The translations under genes were made by a program, and so were the position numbers. From contig CAJTMZ010000001.1 in assembly GCA_910577445.1 (NCBI GenBank), positions 103,950 through 148,597 of the forward strand: a stretch of 44,648 nt of DNA. The letters are read 5' to 3'. The notes beneath the pieces were generated by a model. That model saw only the letters and a program-made list of their open reading frames with translations. It did not search any database and was not told where the DNA came from. The DNA is from an uncultured Lachnospiraceae bacterium. GTDB lineage: Bacteria > Bacillota > Clostridia > Lachnospirales > Lachnospiraceae. How positions within the stretch are numbered: the stretch's first letter is position 1; every line of letters begins with the position of its first letter. Positions 24,657 through 32,863 of the stretch are shown here, in pieces.

Positions 24657-26150
24657 CTAGGAGAACATGGCAAGACCCTGCTCAATTAAATCCACAATCG
24701 GCTGAGAGCTTACACCTAAAATCACGTTCACGACAACAAAACAAACCAGCGTCACCGCATACGACTTTATATTTTTAAAAGTAACCGTATCATAATGGGT
24801 ATGCTCCACCGGCGTATAAATACGGATTACTGTCTTCATAAAATATATCGCGTTTAATATGGTACTGATGCCCAGCACAATAAGGGCGGGCAGCATCTTC
24901 ATTTCATTCTGCACCGCGGCCTGGGCAAACAATAGCTTACTGATAAATCCTGAAAACAGAGGCACGCCTACCATGGAAAGCGAGCCCACCGTAAAGGCCA
25001 CTCCCGCCCATTTATCCCTGTAGGCCGCTCCCGTAAGGCTCAGGAACTTCCTGCTGCCGTCGGAGACGTCGGTAAGTCCGATAGCGGCAATAAACAAAAG
25101 GGATTTTGTGGCCGCATGGGAAAATATATGAAAGATGCTGGCGCTCATTCCCGCCTGCGTCCCCATTCCGATTCCCATATAAATATAGCCAATTTGCGCC
25201 ACGGAAGAAAAGGCAATCATCCTTCTGACATCGTTTTCCCGAATCGCGCTTAAAGAGCCGAATACCATTGCCATCAGCGCAAAAATGAACAGGATATTAA
25301 TAATCCGGCTGTTGTAGAAAATTTCAAACCCAATCACTCTGTAAATAATCTTAATCAGCAAAAATATGTAGCCCTTGGAAACCAGGCTGGATAAAATTGC
25401 GGCCGAAGATACCGTGGAATAACCGTAGGCGTCCGGCAGCCACGCGTGAAAGGGAAAGAGCGCGCTTTTGATGGAAAGTCCCACCGATATCAGCGCGATG
25501 GTTACAAGCAGCGGAATCCGGTAGTCTCCCGCCGCGTAGATTAACGCCACCTGCTCCCTGATATTGCTCATAAGAAGATGCCCCGTAAGGTCGTACAGCA
25601 TACAGATTCCCATGAGCAGGAGACCGGAACCCAAAAGACTCATAATCATATATCTTGCCGCTGCCTCAATGGTTCTGCCGTTCTGCCTTATCATAATCAG
25701 TCCGCAGGCTGTTATGGTATTGATTTCCACAAATACATAAGCGGTAAACAAATCGTTGGTATAAACCAGCGCAAGCAGGGAGGACAAAAGCAAATCCGTC
25801 AGCACATAATAAAGGAAAGTTTTTCCCTCCTCCACTTCGTCCGCCAGCTTCTTTCTTCCGCCTTCTAAGGACAAAAGCATGATAATGCAGAAAAACAGAG
25901 CCGTCAGCGCCTCCAGCACGCCTGCCCGAATTTCATTTCCCCAGGGAGCGGGAAATTTTCCCATCACATAAACATAGGATTCCCCTGTCCCCGCCGTGTA
26001 GGCAAGCACGCAGGCATTCAAAAATATCTCCGTTAAAAGCAGCGCCCTGTTTATGCGTCTGGCCGCGTTTTTCTTAAGGCCCGAGCTGACGATTCCGGCA
26101 AACAGGCACAGCAGTATGGAAACCGCCGGAAAATTCTGTACAAAATCCAT
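24657..26150 (-). CDS. MrpD-like antiporter subunit (MrpD/MbhH/NuoN family), copy 1
   Basis: 497 residues, polytopic, with Glu142 in AYVFVEINTITACGLIMI, Lys228 in SIKSALFPFHAWLPDAYGYSTVSSA and Lys259 in LVSKGYIF. The VEIxxIxxCGLIMIRQ sequence and its position right after the MrpC-like gene make this the direct counterpart of MrpD/MbhH. Its ATG follows the stop of the MrpC gene without a gap and has GGAGGGG upstream. It is the most MrpD-like of the four large subunits. Confidence 0.88.
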   Translation of the reverse strand: MDFVQNFPAVSILLCLFAGIVSSGLKKNAARRINRALLLTEIFLNACVLAYTAGTGESYVYVMGKFPAPWGNEIRAGVLEALTALFFCIIMLLSLEGGRKKLADEVEEGKTFLYYVLTDLLLSSLLALVYTNDLFTAYVFVEINTITACGLIMIRQNGRTIEAAARYMIMSLLGSGLLLMGICMLYDLTGHLLMSNIREQVALIYAAGDYRIPLLVTIALISVGLSIKSALFPFHAWLPDAYGYSTVSSAAILSSLVSKGYIFLLIKIIYRVIGFEIFYNSRIINILFIFALMAMVFGSLSAIRENDVRRMIAFSSVAQIGYIYMGIGMGTQAGMSASIFHIFSHAATKSLLFIAAIGLTDVSDGSRKFLSLTGAAYRDKWAGVAFTVGSLSMVGVPLFSGFISKLLFAQAAVQNEMKMLPALIVLGISTILNAIYFMKTVIRIYTPVEHTHYDTVTFKNIKSYAVTLVCFVVVNVILGVSSQPIVDLIEQGLAMFS

Positions 26151-26525
26151 TTACAGCCCCTCCTTTTTCAGCCGGAGGGTAATCTCGTCCAAATCCAGCG
26201 TAAGATAACGCTGGTACAGGCGGACGGTAATAGAGAGCATAAGCGCGCTGACAGATACCGAAACCACAATGCCGGTCAGAACCAGACCGCTTGGAATCGG
26301 GTTGATGTATGCCTCCACGCTTTGCACCCCGTCTGTCACAATCGGCGCAACACGCCCGGAAATATAGCCTTTTTCCGCCAGAAACAGATAGATTGCCGTA
26401 TCCATGATATTAAGGCCGATAATTTTTTTAATCAGATTACTCTGGAGCAGCAGGTTCCCGAATCCAATGCCAAACAAAATCATGGCAACCGCTTCCCCGT
26501 AATTGTTAAGTAGATTTGCTCCCAA
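26151..26525 (-). CDS. mrpC: MrpC/MnhC/NuoK-like subunit with a TTG start
   Basis: 124 residues with three membrane helices. The NuoK/MrpC features are LFGIGFGNLLLQSNLIKKIIGLNIMDTAIYLFLAEKG, and the usual NP-IPxGLVLTGIVVSVSVSALMLSITVRLY block with conserved residues of the second and third helices. The start is the TTG at 26523-26525: GGAGGG lies seven bases upstream and the next ATG is too far inside the first helix. An ATG further upstream would lie within the previous gene. It follows the MrpB-like stop by one base. Role: small membrane subunit bridging the antiporter-like subunits. Confidence 0.88.
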   Translation of the reverse strand: MGANLLNNYGEAVAMILFGIGFGNLLLQSNLIKKIIGLNIMDTAIYLFLAEKGYISGRVAPIVTDGVQSVEAYINPIPSGLVLTGIVVSVSVSALMLSITVRLYQRYLTLDLDEITLRLKKEGL

Positions 26526-26526
26526 T

Positions 26527-27492
26527 TTACAGCCCTCCTCTCCTGAACAAGGCATAAAACGCGTACATGGTGCAGGCCACCTCAATCCCCACGCAAATAT
26601 CTATGGGCAGAATAATGCCGCCGCTTAAAATATGGCCCGGCTGCCCTAAAGGTATATGGTTCTCGATTCCGTTGGCACCTGTGATATAAAAATAGGAGCC
26701 GATGATGCCGTACATGCAAAGCGCCGTTATTTTTGCCGCCTTATAAATATGCTCGTTAAAAAATCTCTGGGTTTTCTGGAAACCAAACGCGCTCACATAG
26801 AGAATCATTCCTGCGCCCAAAATGGCTCCGCCGGAAAAACCGCCGCCGGGTGATAAATGTCCGTTTAATATAATATAAATGCCGAAAATAAAAATTATCG
26901 GGCATAATACAAAAGCCGTCCCCTGCAGGATTGCGTCGTTTTTCGGTTCAAAATACCGGTCGCCGCCCTTTGCGTCTAACTTTTTCAAAAGCGTCTCGTC
27001 TATCATAAGCAGAATCATCACACAGCAGGCCGCCACAAAAAGCACATTCGTTTCCCCGAATGTATCAAAAGCCCTGTAGGTGAGAATCATACCGGAAACA
27101 ATATTAAGCGCCCCCGTTTCCTGAAGCCCGTTTTCTATATACCGCTGGGACACAATGTTGTTGTCGGGGTTCGCCGGATTTCCCGTTCTGGGAAGATAGG
27201 AAACCGTGTACAGCAAAAGGCCCACTAAAATAACGCAGAACACAATGGCCGCCGCCACATAAATCCTGTGAAAAACCGTGAGCTTTTTGTTGTGGCCCAC
27301 GTCGTATACCTTATCCCGAATCATCTGCCGCTCGAACATCCGCTCCAAAATGGTGTCCACCGACGTCTCCGCTTTCTGCTGCGGCTGCATCTCCACTTCC
27401 CCTAAATAGGGGTCCTTACTTCCGGAAAGCCACCTGAAAAACCGGAACGCTCTCGTTTTTTCATATTCACTTTGAGGTTTTAATTTGCTCAC
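26527..27492 (-). CDS. MbhE-MrpB fusion subunit with a cytoplasmic N-terminal extension
   Basis: 321 residues from a GTG start (27490-27492). Three parts: an ~75-residue charged N-terminal cytoplasmic segment (PQQKAETSVDTILERMFERQ) with no family I know; a pair of helices including NGLQETGALNIVSGMILTYRAFDTFGET, which is the MbhE / MrpA-C-terminal motif; and a MnhB (PF04039-type) domain with YIILNGHLSPGGGFSGGAILG and ITGANGIENHIPLG. In most bacteria the MbhE piece is fused to MrpA and MrpB is separate; here MbhE and MrpB share one chain. The start overlaps the previous stop (GTGA). Confidence 0.85.
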   Translation of the reverse strand: MSKLKPQSEYEKTRAFRFFRWLSGSKDPYLGEVEMQPQQKAETSVDTILERMFERQMIRDKVYDVGHNKKLTVFHRIYVAAAIVFCVILVGLLLYTVSYLPRTGNPANPDNNIVSQRYIENGLQETGALNIVSGMILTYRAFDTFGETNVLFVAACCVMILLMIDETLLKKLDAKGGDRYFEPKNDAILQGTAFVLCPIIFIFGIYIILNGHLSPGGGFSGGAILGAGMILYVSAFGFQKTQRFFNEHIYKAAKITALCMYGIIGSYFYITGANGIENHIPLGQPGHILSGGIILPIDICVGIEVACTMYAFYALFRRGGL

Positions 27493-27818
27493 AGGGCCTC
27501 GCCTCCTTCGTCCTCGGGAATCTCCATGCTCTCCTCTAAGGATACCATCGTTGCTTCCCCTTCGCTTTCCTTATCCTTTTCCGTCTGAATGGCATGTATT
27601 TTTTTCAGGGTGGAAAAAAACAAAATACTGGTCACTCCGGCTCCCACCGCGGCCTCCGTAATCGCAAGGTCAGGAGACTGTAAGCAGACCCAGATAACGG
27701 ACATCACAAGGCTGTAGGACATAAAAATCAGCACGGAATTTAAAAGGTTCCTGGAAAAACTCACCATAATCGCGCATATGATTAAAAATCCCATGAGTAT
27801 ACATTGAAACAGCGTCAT
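27489..27818 (-). CDS. MbhD-like / DUF4040 small membrane subunit
   Basis: 109 residues, about three membrane helices followed by an acidic cytoplasmic tail (EEVSLEESMEIPEDEGGEAL-like). The segment LNSVLIFMSYSLVMSVIWVCLQSPDLAITEAAVGAGVTSILFFSTLKK is the MbhD (DUF4040) signature, equivalent to a C-terminal part of MrpA and to NuoJ-like helices. GGAGGG precedes the ATG, which overlaps the MrpG stop by four bases. Its presence as a separate gene is an Mbh/Mbx-type arrangement, not the classical seven-gene Mrp form. Confidence 0.85.
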   Translation of the reverse strand: MTLFQCILMGFLIICAIMVSFSRNLLNSVLIFMSYSLVMSVIWVCLQSPDLAITEAAVGAGVTSILFFSTLKKIHAIQTEKDKESEGEATMVSLEESMEIPEDEGGEAL

Positions 27819-28210
27819 ACCTTGCCCTCCGCCTCTTCTTCCTTTTCCCTCTGCTCCCGAAGCTCCTTTTCCAAATCGGAAAGCTCGGAATATCTCTGGC
27901 AGTTATCGCTTAACTTTTCATTGGTGACAACCTCCAGCTTTGCAAGCAGATGGGAGGATACCGGAGAGGCAAACCATAAAAAGATTACTATCAGCATAAT
28001 TTTCAGGGTGGTAAAGTTCAGGCCGGAAAAAATCATCAGCCCTACCAGAGAAAAACTGATACCTAAAGTATCGCCCATAGCCGCCGCGTGCATTCTGTTC
28101 AGCACATAATGCAGATGGAAAACGCCGTACAGCTCAATTAAAAAAATAATCAGACCGCAAAGGAGAAGCGCCCCTCCCACAATCAGTCGGAGCCATTCAA
28201 AAACTTCCAT
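27815..28210 (-). CDS. mrpG: MrpG/MnhG-like antiporter subunit
   Basis: 131 residues from the ATG at 28208-28210 (AAGGGGACG upstream); a longer frame runs back into mrpF and is not needed. Three helices with the MnhG signature FHLHYVLNRMHAAAMGDTLGISFSLVGLMIF and a charged, coiled-coil-prone C-terminal tail (ELSDLEKELREQREKEEEAE) that is longer than usual. The start overlaps the end of mrpF by 14 bases and the stop overlaps the next gene by four, so translation is coupled throughout. Confidence 0.88.
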   Translation of the reverse strand: MEVFEWLRLIVGGALLLCGLIIFLIELYGVFHLHYVLNRMHAAAMGDTLGISFSLVGLMIFSGLNFTTLKIMLIVIFLWFASPVSSHLLAKLEVVTNEKLSDNCQRYSELSDLEKELREQREKEEEAEGKV

Positions 28211-28550
28211 TCTCTTCGTCCCCTTTCTTATTTTTTCTGTCGTCGTACTTATGACGCTTCCGGTAATTTTCCTCATATACGCCGATATACACCTTGGCAA
28301 GCACATTCACGGCAAGAAAACTCACCAGAGCGTAAATCAGGCAGATATCCACCAGAAATCCTTCCTTCAGCAAAAGGGCGAGAACCGCAATCATAACCAT
28401 AACCATGGTTCCCATCATATTAACGGCCATAAGCCTGTCCGCCACCCGCGGCCCTCTCACTGCCCGAATCAGGCAGACAAACAGCATCAGCGCAAGAATA
28501 ATCAAAACGCCTATGTATAATTTCTGATAAACCATTGCAAGGACCGTCAT
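28197..28550 (-). CDS. mrpF: MrpF/MnhF-like antiporter subunit
   Basis: 117 residues, three helices, with the MnhF motif RAVRGPRVADRLMAVNMMGTMVMVMIAVLAL and the typical IYALVSFLAVNVLAKVYIG end, followed by a highly basic tail (RKRHKYDDRKNKKGDEE). The ATG overlaps the mrpE stop (ATGA); GAGGAAAAAGC lies upstream. A very conservative member of the family. Confidence 0.9.
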   Translation of the reverse strand: MTVLAMVYQKLYIGVLIILALMLFVCLIRAVRGPRVADRLMAVNMMGTMVMVMIAVLALLLKEGFLVDICLIYALVSFLAVNVLAKVYIGVYEENYRKRHKYDDRKNKKGDEENGSF

Positions 28551-29032
28551 GCTTTTTCCTCATCCCTTTCCATATTTTCAAGCAGCTTAACAAAAACGGA
28601 ACTGTTCATTCCCTCCGCCAGACTTTTATCCAGACAGTGAACCTCGTATTCGTCATTTTCCAGCATTACCGTAATAGTGCCTGGCGTAAGCGTGATGGAA
28701 TTGGCAAGCAGTATCCTTGCGGGCGTGGTTTTCAAATCCGTCTTAAAACGCACCACGGCGGGCTCTATTTCATATTTTGAAGAGGTAATCATTTTTATTA
28801 CCGCAAAATTGGCCTTAATGATTTCCTTTATCAGGACAAAGACATAATGAAGAACCTGAAACAGTTTTTTCCCCATCTTTATATCCGTTTTGGGGCTGTA
28901 TCCCAAAAACTTGCAGGTAAACCAGTACATCACGCCTGCGATTACCAGACCGAAGGCTGCAATTTCCGGCGTAAACTGTCCGTTAAATATTACCCATATC
29001 AGAAAAAATATGATATACATCTTTATAACCAT
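28547..29032 (-). CDS. mrpE: MrpE/MnhE-like antiporter subunit, first gene of the operon
   Basis: 161 residues from the ATG at 29030-29032, just after AAAGGGG; an ATG four codons later is a possible alternative. The N-terminal helices (YIIFFLIWVIFNGQFTPEIAAFGLVIAGVMYW) and the cytoplasmic part with LLANSITLTPGTITVMLENDEYEVHCLDKS are the MnhE signature. The operon order E-F-G-MbhD-(MbhE+B)-C-D-D-D-L is that of the membrane arm of Mbh/Mbx complexes. It lies 67 bases downstream of thioredoxin, with no clear terminator between, so transcription may begin at the trxA promoter. Confidence 0.88.
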   Translation of the reverse strand: MVIKMYIIFFLIWVIFNGQFTPEIAAFGLVIAGVMYWFTCKFLGYSPKTDIKMGKKLFQVLHYVFVLIKEIIKANFAVIKMITSSKYEIEPAVVRFKTDLKTTPARILLANSITLTPGTITVMLENDEYEVHCLDKSLAEGMNSSVFVKLLENMERDEEKA

Positions 29033-29099
29033 GCCCCTTTCCAAAGCCCGTTTACCGCTTCCCGCACTGCATTTTTTATACACATAAAACAGGTGAGGC

Positions 29100-29420
29100 T
29101 TACGCCAACACCTGTTTAATCTTGTTTTCCAATTCACTTTTTGACACGGCTCCCATGACGGTGTCCACTACTTTCCCATCCTTAAAAAACAGAAAAGTGG
29201 GAATCGACATTACCCTGTACTCGCCGGCCAGCCTCGGATTCTCATCCGTATTGCACTTGCCTATCTTACATTTTCCGCTGTAGCTTTCCGCAAGCTCTGC
29301 CACAAGCGGCGCCATCATCTTACAGGGACCGCACCAGTCTGCGTAAAAATCAACCAGAACAGGCATGCTGCTTTTCTTTACCTCTGCTTCAAAATTATTG
29401 TCTGTAATTTTCAGTTCCAT
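29100..29420 (-). CDS. trxA: Thioredoxin
   Basis: 106 residues with the standard DFYADWCGPCKMMAP active site (redox Cys30 and Cys33) and the cis-Pro in VMSIPTFLFF. A cytosolic disulfide reductase for ribonucleotide reductase, peroxidases and general repair. GAAAGGAG precedes the ATG. It sits between trmB and the Mrp/Mbh-like operon on the same strand and has a TATAAT box upstream; no terminator separates it from mrpE. Confidence 0.96.
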   Translation of the reverse strand: MELKITDNNFEAEVKKSSMPVLVDFYADWCGPCKMMAPLVAELAESYSGKCKIGKCNTDENPRLAGEYRVMSIPTFLFFKDGKVVDTVMGAVSKSELENKIKQVLA

Positions 29421-29448
29421 ATAATACTCCTTTCTCTTGCTTTTTGCA

Positions 29449-29454
29449 ATTATA
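29449..29454 (-). promoter_or_regulatory. Possible -10 box for trxA and the following operon
   Basis: Minus strand TATAAT about 30 bases before the trxA ATG. The best upstream hexamer (TTAAGA) is 19 bases away, so the -35 is weak. Confidence 0.4.
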
Positions 29455-29486
29455 GTTTTTCCTTTTTACAGCTTCTTAACATCATT

Positions 29487-30125
29487 TTACCTCTTTATTT
29501 CATATTTATAAATAGGATTCCCTTTTAATGAAAATTTTTCTTCGTATTCCGTCATAACGTTTGTTTCCATCTTATTTTCATCATGGTGCAAATCGCGGGT
29601 GACAAAAACCGCTTCCCAGCCCGCCGGCGCCAGTTCCTCCAGCGCAAAGTCAAAAAGTTCCCTGTTGTCCGTTTTAAATTCCAAAACCCCGTCCTTTTTG
29701 AGAATCCTGTCGTATCTGGCCAGAAATTCCCTTGAGGGAAGCCGTCTTTTTGCATGGCGGTCCTTGGGCCAGGGGTCCGAAAAATTCAGGTAAATCCTGT
29801 CAACCTCCCCGTCCGCAAATACCTCTGCAATCTCTTCGGCCTCCATACGGATAAACAGAAGGTTTTCCCTGGGCTCCGCCTCCATCTTCTGCAGGGCCCG
29901 AAGAAGAACGCTGGAATATTTTTCTATTCCCACGTAGTTGACGTCGGGATTCTTTCCCGCCAGCTCGTGGATGAATTTTCCCTTTCCCATTCCGATTTCA
30001 ATTCTCACGGGATTTCCGTTTCCGAAAATTTCCCTCCAGTTTCCCTTTGCCTTTTCCGGTTCATGGATTACAAGGGGACTGTCCGCTATGGCGTCTCTTG
30101 CGCCCTGTATATTTCTAAGCCTCAT
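29487..30125 (-). CDS. trmB: tRNA (guanine-N7-)-methyltransferase
   Basis: 212 residues. SAM-binding motif RIEIGMGKGKFI (residues ~41-52), VGIEKYSSVLLRAL, and the TrmB-specific YLNFSDPWPKDRHAKRRLPSREFL block are all intact; the C-terminus has the TEYEEKF substrate-binding motif. Makes m7G46 in tRNA variable loops. AAAGGGCGG precedes the ATG. Divergent from the D,D-carboxypeptidase gene. Confidence 0.95.
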   Translation of the reverse strand: MRLRNIQGARDAIADSPLVIHEPEKAKGNWREIFGNGNPVRIEIGMGKGKFIHELAGKNPDVNYVGIEKYSSVLLRALQKMEAEPRENLLFIRMEAEEIAEVFADGEVDRIYLNFSDPWPKDRHAKRRLPSREFLARYDRILKKDGVLEFKTDNRELFDFALEELAPAGWEAVFVTRDLHHDENKMETNVMTEYEEKFSLKGNPIYKYEIKR

Positions 30126-30218
30126 TTAACCGCCCTTTATCGCCGTATTTATTACTTTTACAAAAATTAATTTTACACCATTTTTTCTTATATGAAAAGA
30201 ATAAATTCCTAAAAAACC

Positions 30219-30247
30219 TTGTCAAGCACGGCCGTAAAATGTAAACT
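30219..30247 (+). promoter_or_regulatory. Probable promoter of the D,D-carboxypeptidase gene
   Basis: TTGTCA (30219-30224), 17-base spacer, TAAACT (30242-30247), 35 bases before the ATG at 30283. Good -35, moderate -10. Confidence 0.55.
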
Positions 30248-30282
30248 GGTATTTAGACTTTTTATTTTTTGAAGGAGCGTAT

Positions 30283-31779
30283 ATGAATTTTTTCAGACAA
30301 AGGATACCACATCATACCGTATCCCTGTTTCTTTCCATAATAATATGTATCACGACGGCCGGTTTACCCCTTGATGCCTACGCCGCCCCCGTAACCGCGG
30401 ACGAGTATCAGGAAGCGGCCGAGGCGCGCAAAGCATTGCCGGTTCAGACAAACGAAATCGAAAACTGGCCCGCCGGTCCGGCTGTGAGCGCGCAGTCAGC
30501 TATCCTTTTAGAGGCAAACACCGGCGTTCTTCTCTATGCCAAAAACATCGACGAAAAATTATATCCTGCCAGTACTACCAAACTTATGACCTGTCTCCTT
30601 GCCGCCGAAAACAGCACACTGGACGAAATCGTCACCTTTTCCCGCAACGCTGTATTTAGCATAGAACCCGGCAGCTCTAACATCGGAATCGACGAAAACG
30701 AATCTATGCCCATGGAAGAATGTCTTTACGGCATTTTGACAGGCTCCGCCAACGAAGTGGCCAACGCCGTGGCCGAACATATCGGGGGCAGTATGGATAA
30801 CTTTGCCGAAATGATGAACGATAAGGCGGCGGAGCTTGGCTGCAAAAACACTCATTTTGTCAACGCCCACGGTCTCCATGACGATAATCACTATACCTCC
30901 GCCTATGACCTTGCGATTATTGCCAGGGCTTTTTTCCAGAACGAGTTTCTTTCCAGAATCGGAAACACCGCGTCCCATCATTTTGAGCCCACGGATACCC
31001 AGCCGGACGACTTCATCAAGCGCAATAAGCATCAGCTTATCACCGGAGAAATTCCCTATGAGGGTATTAAAGGGGGAAAAACCGGCTTTACAAGTAACGC
31101 AAGACAAACTCTTGTTACCTGTGCCGAACAAAACGGCATGAAATTAATTTGCGTCGTTATGAAGGAAGAGTCCCCGGAGCAGTTTTACGATACCGTAAAA
31201 TTGTTTGATTACGGCTTTACCAATTTTTCCGTTGTCAATGTAAAGGAAAATGAAACCAACTATTCCATCCAGAACGCAAACTTTTTTAATACTTCCAACG
31301 ATATTTTCGGAAATTCCAACCCTATCCTTGCCTTAAATCCCGGAAGTTATCTGATTATGCCGAAAACCGCTGTTTTCAACGAACTGGATTCTCAGATTTC
31401 ATACGACACCACGGAGAAAAATCAGGTTGCCGTCATAAACTATTATTATCACGATTCCTATGTAGGCACCGCAACGGTAGACCTGGCCGATGACCCCCGC
31501 GCCTCCTATGAATTCGGCGCGGCAATAACTCCGGCAGAGGAAATACCCGAAGAGGAGCCCGCCGTCATCATTGTCAATATCAAGACCATACTGGCTGCCG
31601 TTTTATCCATAGCCGCCCTTTTGATTGTTATCTGCATCATCCGTTCTTTCATTCTCAATTATAATATTTTTGGCGGCAGCAAATTTGCCAGAAAGCGGAG
31701 CAGAAGATGGCGGTGGAGAAGAAGGAGAAAAGACGGACCGGATTTCTCCTCCTCCCGGTATGATAAGTTTAATTTTTAG
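30283..31779 (+). CDS. D-alanyl-D-alanine carboxypeptidase (DacF/PBP5 family), membrane anchored
   Basis: 498 residues with signal peptide (cleavage near AYAAP, residue ~35). The penicillin-binding motifs are S-T-T-K (Ser97-Lys100), S-A-N (155-157) and K-T-G (266-268). It trims the terminal D-Ala from peptidoglycan stem peptides at the cell surface. Unlike classical PBP5 with an amphipathic anchor, it ends in a transmembrane helix (~430-455) and an intensely basic cytoplasmic tail (KRSRRWRWRRRRKDG), an uncommon ending. GAAGGAG precedes the ATG. Its last 11 bases overlap the convergent exonuclease gene. Confidence 0.9.
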   Translation: MNFFRQRIPHHTVSLFLSIIICITTAGLPLDAYAAPVTADEYQEAAEARKALPVQTNEIENWPAGPAVSAQSAILLEANTGVLLYAKNIDEKLYPASTTKLMTCLLAAENSTLDEIVTFSRNAVFSIEPGSSNIGIDENESMPMEECLYGILTGSANEVANAVAEHIGGSMDNFAEMMNDKAAELGCKNTHFVNAHGLHDDNHYTSAYDLAIIARAFFQNEFLSRIGNTASHHFEPTDTQPDDFIKRNKHQLITGEIPYEGIKGGKTGFTSNARQTLVTCAEQNGMKLICVVMKEESPEQFYDTVKLFDYGFTNFSVVNVKENETNYSIQNANFFNTSNDIFGNSNPILALNPGSYLIMPKTAVFNELDSQISYDTTEKNQVAVINYYYHDSYVGTATVDLADDPRASYEFGAAITPAEEIPEEEPAVIIVNIKTILAAVLSIAALLIVICIIRSFILNYNIFGGSKFARKRSRRWRWRRRRKDGPDFSSSRYDKFNF

Positions 31780-32707
31780 ATTTTCGGTGGGCCTTTGCCT
31801 GCTCCCTTTTCCGGATAATGCTCTGGTGCTCCTCCTCCGATATAAATTTGGAGGTTTTAACCACATAAACCATATCGTTTTCCGATTTGCGGACTCTGAT
31901 TTTTGACTTCATATATCCGTGTTTCGGGCAAAAGGAAATACTGTAGTAATTCTTTCCGTTGGGTGAAAACCAGCGGATTTTTTTGCGGATGTTTTTATGG
32001 CACAGATAGCATTTCGTACTGATAACCTCTCTGTCCTCAAAGGCTTTTATCTTGTCCGGAAATTCCCTTGAAACATACTTCATATAATCATGGAACATTA
32101 CGTGAATTTCATCCTGACGGGTTCTGGGCAGCACATAGGTGTCTATGGAGTAATTCTCCAAAACCCTTTCGTCAAGGCCGGCCAGAATGCAGGCCGTATA
32201 GTAGGCATCGCTGTAGGCCCTGTGAAAAGGTATCTTTTTCTCTATTTCCAGATAATCAATGGCGTGTTCCAGGCTTCTTCTGCTCTTTTTATCCTCATAC
32301 GCGATGCTGAACAGCTTTTGTACATCAAGAAACCGGATTGGCGTATCTCTGAGCGGCGTCATTTTATAATAATGCATATTTCTCTGCAGCTCAAATACAT
32401 CAAGCGGCCCCCAGGTACAGAAAATAAAATCCGTTCCGCAAAAGGAAAGGAACTCTTTTATTACTTCCTCAAAGGGACGGCCCTTTTTCAGGTCCCTCAT
32501 ATGCAGATGAATCAGGTTTCCCGTAACCTTATGCATATGGTGATAGACAGAGGGCTTTATAAGCTGATTGTATTCCTCCGTCATCACCCTCTCGCCGTTT
32601 AATTTTATTGCTCCGATATCAATAATTTCAAAAGGAATCTCTTTCGCCTCCGGTTCGCTGCCGGTATCGCTCTGATTCCATTCCAAATCAAACACAATAT
32701 AATTCAT
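31769..32707 (-). CDS. DEDDh 3'-5' exonuclease (DnaQ/KapD-like) with a C-terminal zinc-binding-like segment
   Basis: 312 residues. Exo I is VFDLEWN (Asp7, Glu9), then ICTWGPLDVFEL-type Exo II and HRAYSDAYYTACIL (His...Asp) Exo III. This matches the KapD/ERI-1-like group of Firmicutes. The C-terminal part has CYLCHKNIRKK ... SFCPKHGYMKSKIRVRK, two Cys pairs/His likely to hold a zinc ion, and a basic tail; together these suggest nucleic acid binding. RNA or DNA as substrate is open. ATGGAG lies before the ATG. Convergent with the carboxypeptidase gene and divergent from the ABC exporter. Confidence 0.82.
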   Translation of the reverse strand: MNYIVFDLEWNQSDTGSEPEAKEIPFEIIDIGAIKLNGERVMTEEYNQLIKPSVYHHMHKVTGNLIHLHMRDLKKGRPFEEVIKEFLSFCGTDFIFCTWGPLDVFELQRNMHYYKMTPLRDTPIRFLDVQKLFSIAYEDKKSRRSLEHAIDYLEIEKKIPFHRAYSDAYYTACILAGLDERVLENYSIDTYVLPRTRQDEIHVMFHDYMKYVSREFPDKIKAFEDREVISTKCYLCHKNIRKKIRWFSPNGKNYYSISFCPKHGYMKSKIRVRKSENDMVYVVKTSKFISEEEHQSIIRKREQAKAHRKSKN

Positions 32708-32863
32708 AATTTCTCCATATAAGCATTTGCTTCTTTTAAAATAGCATGATACTATATTATCATTGTGACTGGCAACTGTAAACTTATGTATGAAAATCGG
32801 ATTTAAAATACATTTGGAATTCTGAAATACAAACCAGTACAGAATAAGGAAAGCGAGACTGAC

